Shown in pieces: positions 52,485 through 60,830 of a stretch of 64,000 nt of DNA (position 1 is its first letter; each line of letters begins with the position of its first letter). The DNA is from UBA1444 sp964601085 (GTDB lineage: Bacteria > Bacillota > Negativicutes > UBA1444). The notes under the pieces were generated by a model, which saw nothing but the letters and a program-made list of their open reading frames with translations, searched no databases and was not told the origin of the DNA. The position numbers and the translations under genes were made by a program. The stretch is from assembly GCA_964601085.1 (NCBI GenBank), contig CAZRLN010000008.1, positions 17,047-81,046 on the forward strand, read 5' to 3'.

Positions 52485-54071
52485 CTAAAAATCCGGTGCG
52501 CCCGCCGGCGGTTCCCCGCCGACCGGACGTCCCGCCGGTTCGCCTTCGTCTTTTTTCCGAATGATCGTATCGATCCGCAATATTGCCGTGGCCACTTCAC
52601 CGGCCGCCCTGAGTGCATGCAGTTTCACCGGCGCCGGGTCAATCACGCCGATTTTCACCATATCGACGATTTCGCCGGTTTCACAATCGATCCCGAGGGA
52701 ATCGGCTTTTTTCCCGGTCTGCGCCGCCACAACATTTTCCACTTTTTCCAGCGGGTTATAGCCGGCATTCTCCACAATCTGCGCCAACGGCCGTTTCAAA
52801 GCGTTCACGACGCAGTCCAGTCCATATGCCGTCATTCCCTTAAGACTGCCCCGGGACTTTTCTATGGCCCGGGCAATCGCGATTTCAATCGAACCGCCGC
52901 CGGCCACGTAGCCGCCGCGAACCGCCGCCTGCACGCTGGAAGCCGCATCCCGGGCAATACGCTGCCGCTCTCCCACCACTTCCTGGGTGGCCGCGCCCAC
53001 CAAAATCGTGGCTGCCGGCTTGCCGCCTCCGCCCATGATCCGGACATGCTCAAGTTTCTCATCTTCATAGACTTTTTCCGCATAGCCGAGGAGTTTTTTC
53101 AAGTCGGCCGGCTCTTTTTTCAGGCCGGTCCGCTTGATCATCCGGGCGCCGACATGTTCGGCGACCCGGCGAAGTTCGTTGGTCGGCACGCGCTGCGCCA
53201 CCAGAATCTGTGCATCGGTCAGTATTTCCTCCGCCTTGGCGTGAACGCCGCGATCGGTCAGCACCGTCTTCACTCCGAGCTCCACGATCTTCCGCACGTT
53301 CGTTTCAAATTCGTCCTGCAATTCGCGAAAACGGCGGAAGCCAGCCTCGGTTCCCAGCGCTTCGTTATCCAGTTCTTCCGGTTCCAGCGCATCGTCGATG
53401 ATCAGGATGGGCGCCTGTTCGACAGTCTCCGGCATTTCCTTGCTCATCCGCTCTTTATCGATAATAACGCCCATAAACACTTCATTCCGGGCATTTTCTT
53501 CCGCCACGATGATTTCCGACAGTTTGTAGTTCGGCTCCAGTAGTTTCTCCCGGCCGATCAGGCGGGCCGCCTGCACGACCAACTCTGCGATGTCCGCGTT
53601 GTCGCGCCCCGCAACCATAGCCACGTTGGCGAGTTTTGCATCTTTAAGATCCTTAAAACTGCGGGCCCGTTTGCCCAATTCCGTCTGCGCCAGGGAAATT
53701 CCCGCCCGAATTCCTTCGATGACCCGGGCCACCGGCACGCCGCGCAGCACCTGCGCCACGCCCTCGTTCACCAGAGCGCCGGCCATGATCGTCGCCGTCG
53801 TCGTTCCGTCGCCCACTTCATGTTGTTGGGCCTTGGCGATATTGATCACCATTTTTGCCGCCGGATGATTGACGTCCATTTTATCGAGGATGGTAACCCC
53901 GTCATTGGTGATAATCACCTCGCCAAAGCGGTCCACCAGCATGGTGTCCAATCCCTTGGGCCCGATCGTTCCCTGCACGGCCGCTGCGATCGCCCGCACC
54001 GCCGCCGCATTGGTCATCAGCGCCGCCAGACTCTCGTCGACTTCGCTGCCGCCCGCCTGTTTCAGGTTCAT
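52485..54071 (-). CDS. Group III (archaeal thermosome-like) chaperonin
   Basis: A 528-residue chaperonin of the thermosome/CCT type, not GroEL. Equatorial ATP motifs are GPKGLDTMLVD, TNDGVTILDKMDVNHPAA and GDGTTTATIMAGALV; GGGSIEIAIARAIE lies in the C-terminal equatorial part. The apical region contains GVIIDKERMSKEMPETVEQAPILII-like sequence (seen in shorter blocks) and a helical protrusion near 245-285 (FRRFRELQDEFETNVRKIVE), the built-in lid that removes the need for GroES. ATG 54071 follows GGAGG. It lies 17 bases after hrcA and 25 bases before grpE, under CIRCE. Such chaperonins are known from a small set of Firmicutes dnaK operons, for example Carboxydothermus. Confidence 0.93.
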   Translation of the reverse strand: MNLKQAGGSEVDESLAALMTNAAAVRAIAAAVQGTIGPKGLDTMLVDRFGEVIITNDGVTILDKMDVNHPAAKMVINIAKAQQHEVGDGTTTATIMAGALVNEGVAQVLRGVPVARVIEGIRAGISLAQTELGKRARSFKDLKDAKLANVAMVAGRDNADIAELVVQAARLIGREKLLEPNYKLSEIIVAEENARNEVFMGVIIDKERMSKEMPETVEQAPILIIDDALEPEELDNEALGTEAGFRRFRELQDEFETNVRKIVELGVKTVLTDRGVHAKAEEILTDAQILVAQRVPTNELRRVAEHVGARMIKRTGLKKEPADLKKLLGYAEKVYEDEKLEHVRIMGGGGKPAATILVGAATQEVVGERQRIARDAASSVQAAVRGGYVAGGGSIEIAIARAIEKSRGSLKGMTAYGLDCVVNALKRPLAQIVENAGYNPLEKVENVVAAQTGKKADSLGIDCETGEIVDMVKIGVIDPAPVKLHALRAAGEVATAILRIDTIIRKKDEGEPAGRPVGGEPPAGAPDF

Positions 54072-54087
54072 TCCGTTGCCTCCGCTT

Positions 54088-55119
54088 CTACCGCTGATAT
54101 TTTTTCAGGATCTGCTCCATATGTTTCTGCATGAATTCGATCGCCGCCATCGTCCGGGCATATTCCATCCGGGTCGGTCCCAGCACTGCCAATGTTCCCA
54201 CGGTCTGTCCGTCTAGGCGGAAGGACGCCTGAATCACGCTGCAGTCCTGAATTCCCGAGTATTTGTTTTCCTGGCCGATGGTCACGATGACGCCATTGCC
54301 GTCCTGCGTGTGCAGAATATCATGCATCAGGCGCTCTTCCTCCAACAGGGACAAAAGATGCCGCACCTTCTCCACATCGCGGAACTCCGGCTGATTCAGA
54401 AGCTGCGTGGTTCCGCCGAGGTAAAGCTTGTCGCCGGCCGATGGGCCGCCCGTCGCTTCCCGGATGAGGGACAACGCGCTTTCCAGCAGCTCCGGTCGCG
54501 GCAAAACATCCTCCTTGATCCGGGCGAAAATCGACGACTGAATATCCGAGATGTCCAACCCGCCGAGCCAGTGATTCATGGCCCCGGCGATCCGTTGCAG
54601 TTCTTCGGCGGAAGTTCCGGCCGGGATCTCCATCAGCCGGTTTTCCATCACCCCGGTGTCGGTGACGATGATCACCACCACCCGGGTTTCGTCAAACGGC
54701 AGGAACTGCAGATATTTGAATTTACAGGCCGCTGCCTGCGGCGCCAACAGCAGCGAGACATTCCGGGTCAGTCGCGACAATACGCGAACCGTTTCCTGAA
54801 ACGCTTCGTCCAGCCGCCGCACTTTTTGTTCGAACCATTGATTGATCAACATCGTATCCCGGTCTGAAACCTGCTGCGGACCCATCAGACAGTCGACGTA
54901 AAATCGATACCCCTTGACGGAGGGAATCCGCCCCGCCGAGGCATGCGGCTGTTCCAGATAGCCGAGCATTTCCAGATCGGACATCTCGTTGCGGATCGTG
55001 GCCGGGCTGACGCCCAACCCGTATTTGCGGGCAATTGTCCGCGAACCGATCGGTTCGGCGGTCGAAATATAATCGTCGATGATTGCCTGCAATACTTGTC
55101 GTTTTCGTTCATCCAACAT
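54088..55119 (-). CDS. hrcA: Heat-inducible transcription repressor HrcA
   Basis: A 343-residue repressor that binds CIRCE. The N-terminal winged helix is LDERKRQVLQAIIDDYISTAEPIGSRTI, seen in blocks, with SPATIRNEMSDLEMLGYLEQPH as the recognition region and SAGRIPSVKGYRFYVD next. A GAF-like dimer domain follows to VLGPTRMEYART near the C terminus. ATG 55119 has AGGTGA five bases upstream; a GTG three codons earlier lies in that site. It is the first gene of the chaperone operon and so represses itself. Confidence 0.96.
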   Translation of the reverse strand: MLDERKRQVLQAIIDDYISTAEPIGSRTIARKYGLGVSPATIRNEMSDLEMLGYLEQPHASAGRIPSVKGYRFYVDCLMGPQQVSDRDTMLINQWFEQKVRRLDEAFQETVRVLSRLTRNVSLLLAPQAAACKFKYLQFLPFDETRVVVIIVTDTGVMENRLMEIPAGTSAEELQRIAGAMNHWLGGLDISDIQSSIFARIKEDVLPRPELLESALSLIREATGGPSAGDKLYLGGTTQLLNQPEFRDVEKVRHLLSLLEEERLMHDILHTQDGNGVIVTIGQENKYSGIQDCSVIQASFRLDGQTVGTLAVLGPTRMEYARTMAAIEFMQKHMEQILKKYQR

Positions 55120-55134
55120 TTTTCTCACCTCTTG

Positions 55135-55161
55135 TTAGCACTCTACGAGGTAGAGTGCTAA
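55135..55161 (-). promoter_or_regulatory. CIRCE operator
   Basis: TTAGCACTC, nine bases, GAGTGCTAA: a perfect match to the consensus inverted repeat bound by HrcA. It lies between the promoter and the hrcA start, so repression covers the whole hrcA-chaperonin-grpE-dnaK-dnaJ operon. Confidence 0.98.
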
Positions 55162-55171
55162 CATATACACA

Positions 55172-55200
55172 AACATACCATGCAATAGCGTCGCTGTCAA
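55172..55200 (-). promoter_or_regulatory. Sigma-A promoter of the chaperone operon
   Basis: On the minus strand TTGACA (55200-55195) and TATGTT (55177-55172) are 17 bases apart. The predicted start near 55165 places CIRCE at the very 5' end of the transcript. Confidence 0.8.
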
Positions 55201-55235
55201 GACTCGCCCCCTGTTCCCGCGCCTGTTTCAAGCGG

Positions 55236-56375
55236 TTACGGCAAAAACTTCACGAACGCCTGATTGCTCAATTTCAATCCTTTTTCCGTCAGTCTCCATT
55301 GTTCTTTTTCATTTGTCAGCATCCCGGATTTTTTCAGTTCCGCAATGGCCACTGCATAATTCTCGGCGAAGTCGCGCCGAAACCGAACGTCGAAATCCGA
55401 CGCCGATAACCCGGCGGTTGTCCGCAAGGCTAAAAAGACATACTCCGCCATCCGGTCCGGATCGGCCAGGGTTTCACGAAACTCTTCCGCCGACTCGCCG
55501 GCAGTCATTCGGGCAATGTACCGGGATAGCTCTTCCGTATTGGCGAATCGGGCCATCCCGTCGAAGGAATGGGCGGCGACGCCGAACCCGCGATACGGCC
55601 GATAGCGCCAGTATTTCAGATTATGGCGGCATTCTCGGCCCGGTCGGGCGTAATTTGAAATCTCATAACGCGCCAATCCCTGCTGCGGCAAGAATTCATT
55701 CAGCCAATCATACATGGCTTCTTCGTCGCCCTCCGCCGGCAAAGCGACCTGTCCGGACGCCACCCGCGCCGCCAATGGGGTCTCCTCTTCCAGTTTCAGT
55801 CCATACGCCGAAATATGGTCCGGCGCCAACGATACCGCCCGGGCCAGGGTTTCCCGCCAGCTGTTCACGCTCTGCCGCGGCAGGCCAAACATCAGGTCCA
55901 TGCTGATATTCTCGAATCCGGCGCTGCGGGCCATCCCAACGGCCTGCACCGCTTCCGCCGCCCGATGGATTCGGCCGATGCCCCGCAGCACCTGATCATC
56001 AAAACTTTGCACGCCGAGACTCAACCGGTTGAAACCTGCCTGTCGCAACGCCTTCAGCCCAGCGACGTCCACTGTGCCCGGATTGGCCTCCAGACTAATT
56101 TCAGCGTCGTCCGCCAATGGAAATGTTTCCCGAATCGCCTGCAATATTCGCGCCAGGTCAGCGGCCGGCAGCAGCGTCGGAGTACCGCCGCCAAAAAACA
56201 CCGTGTCCGCCGGCACGGAGAAATCGCCGCCCGCTGCGGTGATTTCCCGGCAGAGAGCGGCGACATAGGAATGTTGGACCGAAGGGTCACAGACCTGCGA
56301 TACAAACGCGCAATAACTGCATTTAGCCCGGCAGAACGGAATATGAACGTAGAGTCCCAACGCATTCGGCGGCAT
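55236..56375 (-). CDS. hemW: Radical-SAM heme chaperone HemW
   Basis: A 379-residue protein of the HemN-like family. The iron-sulphur motif is CRAKCSYCAF within VHIPFCRAKCSYC, which has the extra cysteine pattern of HemW rather than true coproporphyrinogen oxidase HemN. GGGTPTLL, SLEANPGTV and LSLGVQSFDD are conserved SAM-binding pieces, and a C-terminal HemN_C domain is present. HemW is thought to insert heme into respiratory proteins. ATG 56375 is five bases after the lepA stop with a poor ribosome-binding site, suggesting coupling to lepA, as in many Firmicutes. Confidence 0.93.
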   Translation of the reverse strand: MPPNALGLYVHIPFCRAKCSYCAFVSQVCDPSVQHSYVAALCREITAAGGDFSVPADTVFFGGGTPTLLPAADLARILQAIRETFPLADDAEISLEANPGTVDVAGLKALRQAGFNRLSLGVQSFDDQVLRGIGRIHRAAEAVQAVGMARSAGFENISMDLMFGLPRQSVNSWRETLARAVSLAPDHISAYGLKLEEETPLAARVASGQVALPAEGDEEAMYDWLNEFLPQQGLARYEISNYARPGRECRHNLKYWRYRPYRGFGVAAHSFDGMARFANTEELSRYIARMTAGESAEEFRETLADPDRMAEYVFLALRTTAGLSASDFDVRFRRDFAENYAVAIAELKKSGMLTNEKEQWRLTEKGLKLSNQAFVKFLP

Positions 56376-56380
56376 CCGGC

Positions 56381-58177
56381 TCAATCCCGTTTCAAAACCG
56401 CCATGAACGCTTCCTGCGGCAGTTCTACACTGCCGACCTGCTTCATGCGTTTTTTGCCTTCCTTCTGCTTTTCCAGCAGCTTGCGTTTTCGGGTGATGTC
56501 GCCACCATAACATTTCGCCAGCACGTCCTTGCGAAGGGCGCTGATCGTTTCGCGGGCAATGACCTTGTTGCCGATGGCGGCCTGGATCGGGATCGCAAAC
56601 AGTTGCCGGGGAATCAGCCCGCGCAGTTTTTCCACCAGCTGCCGGCCCCGATACACTGATTTTTCCCGGTGCACGATGATTGACAAGGCGTCCACTGGTT
56701 CTTCATTGAGCAAAATATCCATCTTCACCAAGTCGGATTCCTGGTAATCAATCAGTTCATAGTCCAACGAGGCATAACCCCGGCTGACCGTTTTCAGGCG
56801 GTCGAAATAATCGTAAATGATTTCCGACAGCGGCAGATGATAGGTCAGCATCACACGCGTGGTGTCCATGTATTTCATATCCTTGAATTCGCCGCGTTTT
56901 TCCTGGGACAACTCCATGATTGCGCCGACGAAATCGTTGGGCACGATGATGGTCGCTTTCACATACGGCTCGCCAATCGCCTCGATCACCTGCGGAACCG
57001 GCATACGGGAAGGATTGTCGATAAACAGAACTTCCCCGTCCGTTTTGCGAACCCGGTAGATGACGTTGGGCGCCGTGATGACGAGCGACATCTGATATTC
57101 CCGTTCCAGCCGCTCCTGTACCACGTCCATGTGCAACAGCCCCAAAAATCCGCAGCGGAAGCCAAATCCAAGCGCCGCCGATGTTTCCGCCTCAAATGTC
57201 AGCGAAGCGTCATTCAGTTGCAATTTTTCCAGCGCTTCCCGCAAATTGTCGAATTCGCTGCTTTCCACCGGATACATGCCGCAATAGACCATCGGCGTCA
57301 CCTTGCGGTATCCCGGCAGCGGCTCCTTCGCCGGGCGGGCGGCATCCGTAATGGTATCGCCCACCTGAACTTCCTTCAGGTTTTTAATTCCGGCGATCAC
57401 ATAGCCGACCTGCCCTGGTCCAAGCTCCGGCATGGCGGTAAGCGAGGGACGAAACACGCCGACTTCGGTCACTTCGAAGCTGCGGCCACTATGCATCATC
57501 TGGACTTTCATCCCGCTGGCGATCGTGCCGTCCACGACCCGGACATAGGAAATGATGCCCCGGTAGGAATCAAAATGCGAATCAAAAATCAGCGCCCGGG
57601 TCGGCGCGCTCGGATCGGTCTTCGGCGCAGGAATCCGGTTCACGATCGCCTCCAGGACTTCCGGCACCCCTTCGCCCGATTTGGCGCTCACCAGTACGGC
57701 ATCCTGGGCATCGATGCCGATCACTTCTTCGATTTCCCGCTTGACCTTTTCGACATCGGCGCTCGGCAGATCGATCTTATTGATCACCGGAATAATTTCC
57801 AGGTTATGGTCCAGCGCCAGGTAGACATTCGCCAGCGTCTGGGCCTCGATTCCCTGCGAGGCGTCGATGACCAGCAGGGCGCCTTCGCAGGCGGCCAGAC
57901 TGCGCGACACTTCATAGGAAAAGTCGACATGCCCGGGAGTGTCGATCAGATTCAGCATGAAAGTTTCCCCATTCCGCGCCACATAATCGAGTCGCACGGC
58001 CTGCGCCTTGATGGTGATGCCGCGTTCCCGTTCCAGCTCCATCTGGTCCAGCAACTGGTTCTCCATCTGGCGGGCGGCCACCGTGCCGGTGATCTCGATC
58101 AGACGGTCGGCGAGCGTCGATTTGCCATGATCGATATGGGCAATGATCGAAAAATTGCGAATGTGGGAAGTCTTCAA
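56381..58177 (-). CDS. lepA: Elongation factor 4 (LepA)
   Basis: A 598-residue ribosomal GTPase that back-translocates or helps remodel stalled ribosomes. GTPase motifs are AHIDHGKSTLADRL, DTPGHVDFSYEVSRSL and VINKIDLPSAD. The LepA-specific C-terminal domain includes KGLIPRQLFAIPIQAAIG-like and CYGGDITRKRKLLEKQKEGK blocks. The start is TTG 58177 with AAGGAG seven bases upstream. It is transcribed divergently from rpsT and followed by hemW. Confidence 0.97.
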   Translation of the reverse strand: MKTSHIRNFSIIAHIDHGKSTLADRLIEITGTVAARQMENQLLDQMELERERGITIKAQAVRLDYVARNGETFMLNLIDTPGHVDFSYEVSRSLAACEGALLVIDASQGIEAQTLANVYLALDHNLEIIPVINKIDLPSADVEKVKREIEEVIGIDAQDAVLVSAKSGEGVPEVLEAIVNRIPAPKTDPSAPTRALIFDSHFDSYRGIISYVRVVDGTIASGMKVQMMHSGRSFEVTEVGVFRPSLTAMPELGPGQVGYVIAGIKNLKEVQVGDTITDAARPAKEPLPGYRKVTPMVYCGMYPVESSEFDNLREALEKLQLNDASLTFEAETSAALGFGFRCGFLGLLHMDVVQERLEREYQMSLVITAPNVIYRVRKTDGEVLFIDNPSRMPVPQVIEAIGEPYVKATIIVPNDFVGAIMELSQEKRGEFKDMKYMDTTRVMLTYHLPLSEIIYDYFDRLKTVSRGYASLDYELIDYQESDLVKMDILLNEEPVDALSIIVHREKSVYRGRQLVEKLRGLIPRQLFAIPIQAAIGNKVIARETISALRKDVLAKCYGGDITRKRKLLEKQKEGKKRMKQVGSVELPQEAFMAVLKRD

Positions 58178-58213
58178 GTTTCGGCTCCTTTTCTCGTTGG
58201 TCTTTTCTTCTTA

Positions 58214-58241
58214 ATTATATTGACTTTGGCCGGCTGGTCAA
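58214..58241 (-). promoter_or_regulatory. lepA promoter
   Basis: On the minus strand TTGACC (58241-58236) and TATAAT (58219-58214) are separated by 16 bases, placing the start near 58206, about 30 bases before the lepA TTG. Confidence 0.7.
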
Positions 58242-58291
58242 GTGCCCTGCCTGTCGCCTGCAAATAATCCGGAGTGAACGCCGGATTTCCC

Positions 58292-58320
58292 TTGCATTTT
58301 CCGATTCATCGTGCTAAAAT
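58292..58320 (+). promoter_or_regulatory. rpsT promoter
   Basis: TTGCAT (58292-58297) and TAAAAT (58315-58320) are 17 bases apart. The transcript would begin near 58327, about 40 bases before the rpsT TTG. Confidence 0.65.
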
Positions 58321-58364
58321 TTTCTTCGTAGCCTGTGTAACCTTTGCACAAGGAGGTGAATCCC

Positions 58365-58631
58365 TTGCCACAAATCAAATCTTCCATCCGCAGCGTAAAA
58401 ACTGATGCTGAAAGACGCGCCTCGAATTTCGCCGTGAAATCCACTGTGAAAACTGCTGTCCGTAAAACGGCAGAAGCCGCAGCGACCGGCAAAGTTGACA
58501 ACGCAACGACTCTGCTTGCCAAGGCGGCAAGCACGATCGACAAAGCTGCGTCCAAAGGCGTACTCCATAAAAATACCGCCGCACGCAAAAAGTCGCGTTT
58601 GGCTAAAAAGGTCAACGCCGCCGCCGAATAA
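58365..58631 (+). CDS. rpsT: 30S ribosomal protein S20
   Basis: An 88-residue, Lys/Arg/Ala-rich helical protein of the small ribosomal subunit. PQIKSSIRSVKTDAERRASN and KGVLHKNTAARKKSRLAKKV are the conserved ends. The start is TTG 58365, with a very strong AAGGAGGTGA five bases upstream; an in-frame ATG at 58344 lies before that site and is rejected. A TTG start on S20 is also known in E. coli, where it takes part in autoregulation. It is monocistronic, with its own promoter and terminator. Confidence 0.97.
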   Translation: MPQIKSSIRSVKTDAERRASNFAVKSTVKTAVRKTAEAAATGKVDNATTLLAKAASTIDKAASKGVLHKNTAARKKSRLAKKVNAAAE

Positions 58632-58661
58632 TTATTTTGCAGCGTAGATTTTTGTGTCCTG

Positions 58662-58689
58662 AACCCTGTCCATGCGGACAGGGTTTTTT
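58662..58689 (+). terminator. Intrinsic terminator of rpsT
   Basis: AACCCTGTCC and GGACAGGGTT form a 10-base stem with the loop ATGC, followed by TTTTG. Confidence 0.92.
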
Positions 58690-58708
58690 GAGTTTGCCGA
58701 GACGGTCT

Positions 58709-59791
58709 TTACCGGCACAGCTCGATGATCAGCCGCTCCAGATACGGTTTGGGATCGCCGCCCGACCGACTGGCCACATTGGCATCCGCCAGGGTCAGCA
58801 ATGCCTGTTTCAAGGCATCGCTCTGAAACGACCGACTCTGGGCGATCACCCGGTTGACCATCCCCGGGCTGCCGCTTTTGGGCCCCAGCGCCGCCGCCAT
58901 TTCCCGTTCGCTGCCCTGCCGGTCGATGACCTGGCGGACTTGCCACCACCGTCGCACGTTATAGGCAAGCAGGCCAATGATTTTGAGCGGTGGCTCTTTG
59001 CTGACAAACAACTCTTCCAGTCGGGCCAGCGCACGTCCCGCATGGCGCCGGGCCAGGGCATCCGTCATTGCAAAGGCTGACACTTCCGGCACCGCCGCCA
59101 TTACTTCTTCCAAAGCCGCTTTGCTGATCTTCGGATCCTCGCCGACAAACAGGGCGGCCTTCTCGAGTTCGGAGGACAGGAAACCACGGGGTACCTGGTT
59201 CATCGTGGCAACGACCGCCATGAGATGTTCCATCGCCTCCCGGTTCAACTGTTTGCCCAACAGCGCCAACCGCTCCTCCACCCAGGCCCGGATTTCCCGC
59301 TCCTCATGCGGCCGGAACGGATTCAATTCTTGCACCTGTCCGTTCTCCGCGGCCAATTTTGTCAACTTGCGCCGCTTATCGGCCTTGATTGCAGTGAAGA
59401 TCAATGTCGAATACGGCGGCATATGGCTCAATAATTGCATGAGGCGCGGATCTGCCGAATCGCCGGATTCTTTGGCCCCCTCTTCTCCGCCTTCCCCTTC
59501 TTCCTCCCCTGGTTCGCCGGTGTCATCGGCAACGACTTTGCGACGAGGCGCCTGAAACAGTTTCGTATTGCGGATCACCACCACTTTCTGCTCGCCGAAG
59601 AACGGGGCGCTTTCCACCAGTTGCAGCAATTCCGGAATCGCCGGATCCGTCTCCAGAATCGTCAAATTGAATTCCCGCTCGTCCGGGGGCAACAGCGAAT
59701 CCACAACCCGATCGGCAAGTTGCCGGATCAGGAATCCTTCTTCGCCAAAGAACAGATAGATCTGCGGTTTTGGGGAAATTGCACGGGGCAT
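58709..59791 (-). CDS. holA: DNA polymerase III delta subunit
   Basis: A 360-residue clamp-loader subunit that opens the beta sliding clamp. The N-terminal domain begins PQIYLFFGEEGFLIRQLADR, with ESAPFFGEQKVVVIRNTKLF typical of HolA. The AAA-like fold has no P-loop, as expected. The C-terminal collar has KEPPLKIIGLLAYNVRRWWQ. Residues about 93-117 are a Glu/Gly-rich insert (EPGEEEGEGGEEGAKE) absent from most homologues. ATG 59791 follows AAGGAG; 38 upstream codons are rejected. It lies between comEC-gluQ and rpsT. Confidence 0.92.
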   Translation of the reverse strand: MPRAISPKPQIYLFFGEEGFLIRQLADRVVDSLLPPDEREFNLTILETDPAIPELLQLVESAPFFGEQKVVVIRNTKLFQAPRRKVVADDTGEPGEEEGEGGEEGAKESGDSADPRLMQLLSHMPPYSTLIFTAIKADKRRKLTKLAAENGQVQELNPFRPHEEREIRAWVEERLALLGKQLNREAMEHLMAVVATMNQVPRGFLSSELEKAALFVGEDPKISKAALEEVMAAVPEVSAFAMTDALARRHAGRALARLEELFVSKEPPLKIIGLLAYNVRRWWQVRQVIDRQGSEREMAAALGPKSGSPGMVNRVIAQSRSFQSDALKQALLTLADANVASRSGGDPKPYLERLIIELCR

Positions 59792-59846
59792 GTGTCCGAC
59801 TCCTTTATCTTCACTAATTTGATCGATGTTTGGCGGTTTCGCACAC

Positions 59847-60818
59847 TCAGGCGAAATCCCACGGATCATCCGCCCGAATCGGTTCCCGCGGCAACCGCGC
59901 CGCATCGAACCGCCGGATCAGCTCACGCGGCTTCACGGCAGCGGGATGATCGATCAATCCAGCCCAGGCCGCCAGCCGGCCGACGATTTTTTCCGCCGAT
60001 ACGCCGGCCTCCCGCAACGCCGCAATTGCCAATGAGCCGTGCCGTTTGGAGAGACGACCGCCGTCGCTGCCGACCAGCAGCGGCACATGCAGAAACGTCG
60101 GCGGCTGCTCGCCCAACAATCGCCAGAGATAGATCTGCCGGGGGGTGGAGGCAAGCAGGTCGGCGCCCCGCAAGACCCGGTTGATTTGCATCGCCGCATC
60201 ATCAACAACCACCGCCAACTGATAGGCAAACACGCCGTCGGAACGGCGGATGACAAAATCGCCGCAAGCTTGCCGCAGTTCCTGGCTTTGCGCCCCATAC
60301 ACGGCGTCAACATATTCCACGCGCGCATCGTCGACCCGCAGACGATACGACGGCCGTCTTCCCTGCTGCCGGAGCTGCTTCGCCACCGCCGTGTCCAACG
60401 CGGCGCAACGACCGTTATAGGGAATTTCCGGTTCGCCGGCATGGGGGGCGGAGGCCGCGGATCGCAATTCGGCCCGGGAACAGAAGCAGGGGTATACTAG
60501 TCCGGCCTGGTCCAGTTTGTCGAACACCGTCTGATATAACGCAGTTCTCCCGCTTTGACAGTAAGGTCGGAAAGAGCCGCCCGAATCAGGGCCTTCGTCC
60601 CAATCCAGACCCAGCCAACGCAAATCCTCGATCAGTCCTGCGGCATACTCCGGCCGGCTCCGGTCAGGGTCGAGATCTTCCATGCGCAGCACCATGGCGC
60701 CATTCATTTTTCGAATGTCCAGCCAGGCCAACAGCGCCGTCCAGGCATTACCCAGATGCATCCGCCCCGAAGGGCTGGGCGCGAAACGGCCCCGCGGCTT
60801 GTTTCGTTGTTCGGTCAT
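59847..60818 (-). CDS. gluQ: Glutamyl-Q tRNA(Asp) synthetase
   Basis: A 323-residue paralogue of the glutamyl-tRNA synthetase catalytic core that glutamylates queuosine in tRNA(Asp). It has the HIGH-type motif in FAPSPSGRMHLGN, the KMSKS-type motif LSKRHGS and the zinc site CFC ... Y ... C (CFCSRAEL, then IPYNGRC) that marks the GluQ group. It lacks the anticodon-binding domain, consistent with length. The start is ATG 60818 (GGGGAG upstream); an ATG four codons earlier overlaps the comEC stop. It follows comEC by 12 bases. Confidence 0.92.
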   Translation of the reverse strand: MTEQRNKPRGRFAPSPSGRMHLGNAWTALLAWLDIRKMNGAMVLRMEDLDPDRSRPEYAAGLIEDLRWLGLDWDEGPDSGGSFRPYCQSGRTALYQTVFDKLDQAGLVYPCFCSRAELRSAASAPHAGEPEIPYNGRCAALDTAVAKQLRQQGRRPSYRLRVDDARVEYVDAVYGAQSQELRQACGDFVIRRSDGVFAYQLAVVVDDAAMQINRVLRGADLLASTPRQIYLWRLLGEQPPTFLHVPLLVGSDGGRLSKRHGSLAIAALREAGVSAEKIVGRLAAWAGLIDHPAAVKPRELIRRFDAARLPREPIRADDPWDFA

Positions 60819-60830
60819 GAGGCTCCCCAT

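Noticed and set aside
54071..54088. GroEL/GroES operon in the chaperone region
   Set aside because: The chaperonin motifs are those of thermosomes, and no GroES-sized gene is present.
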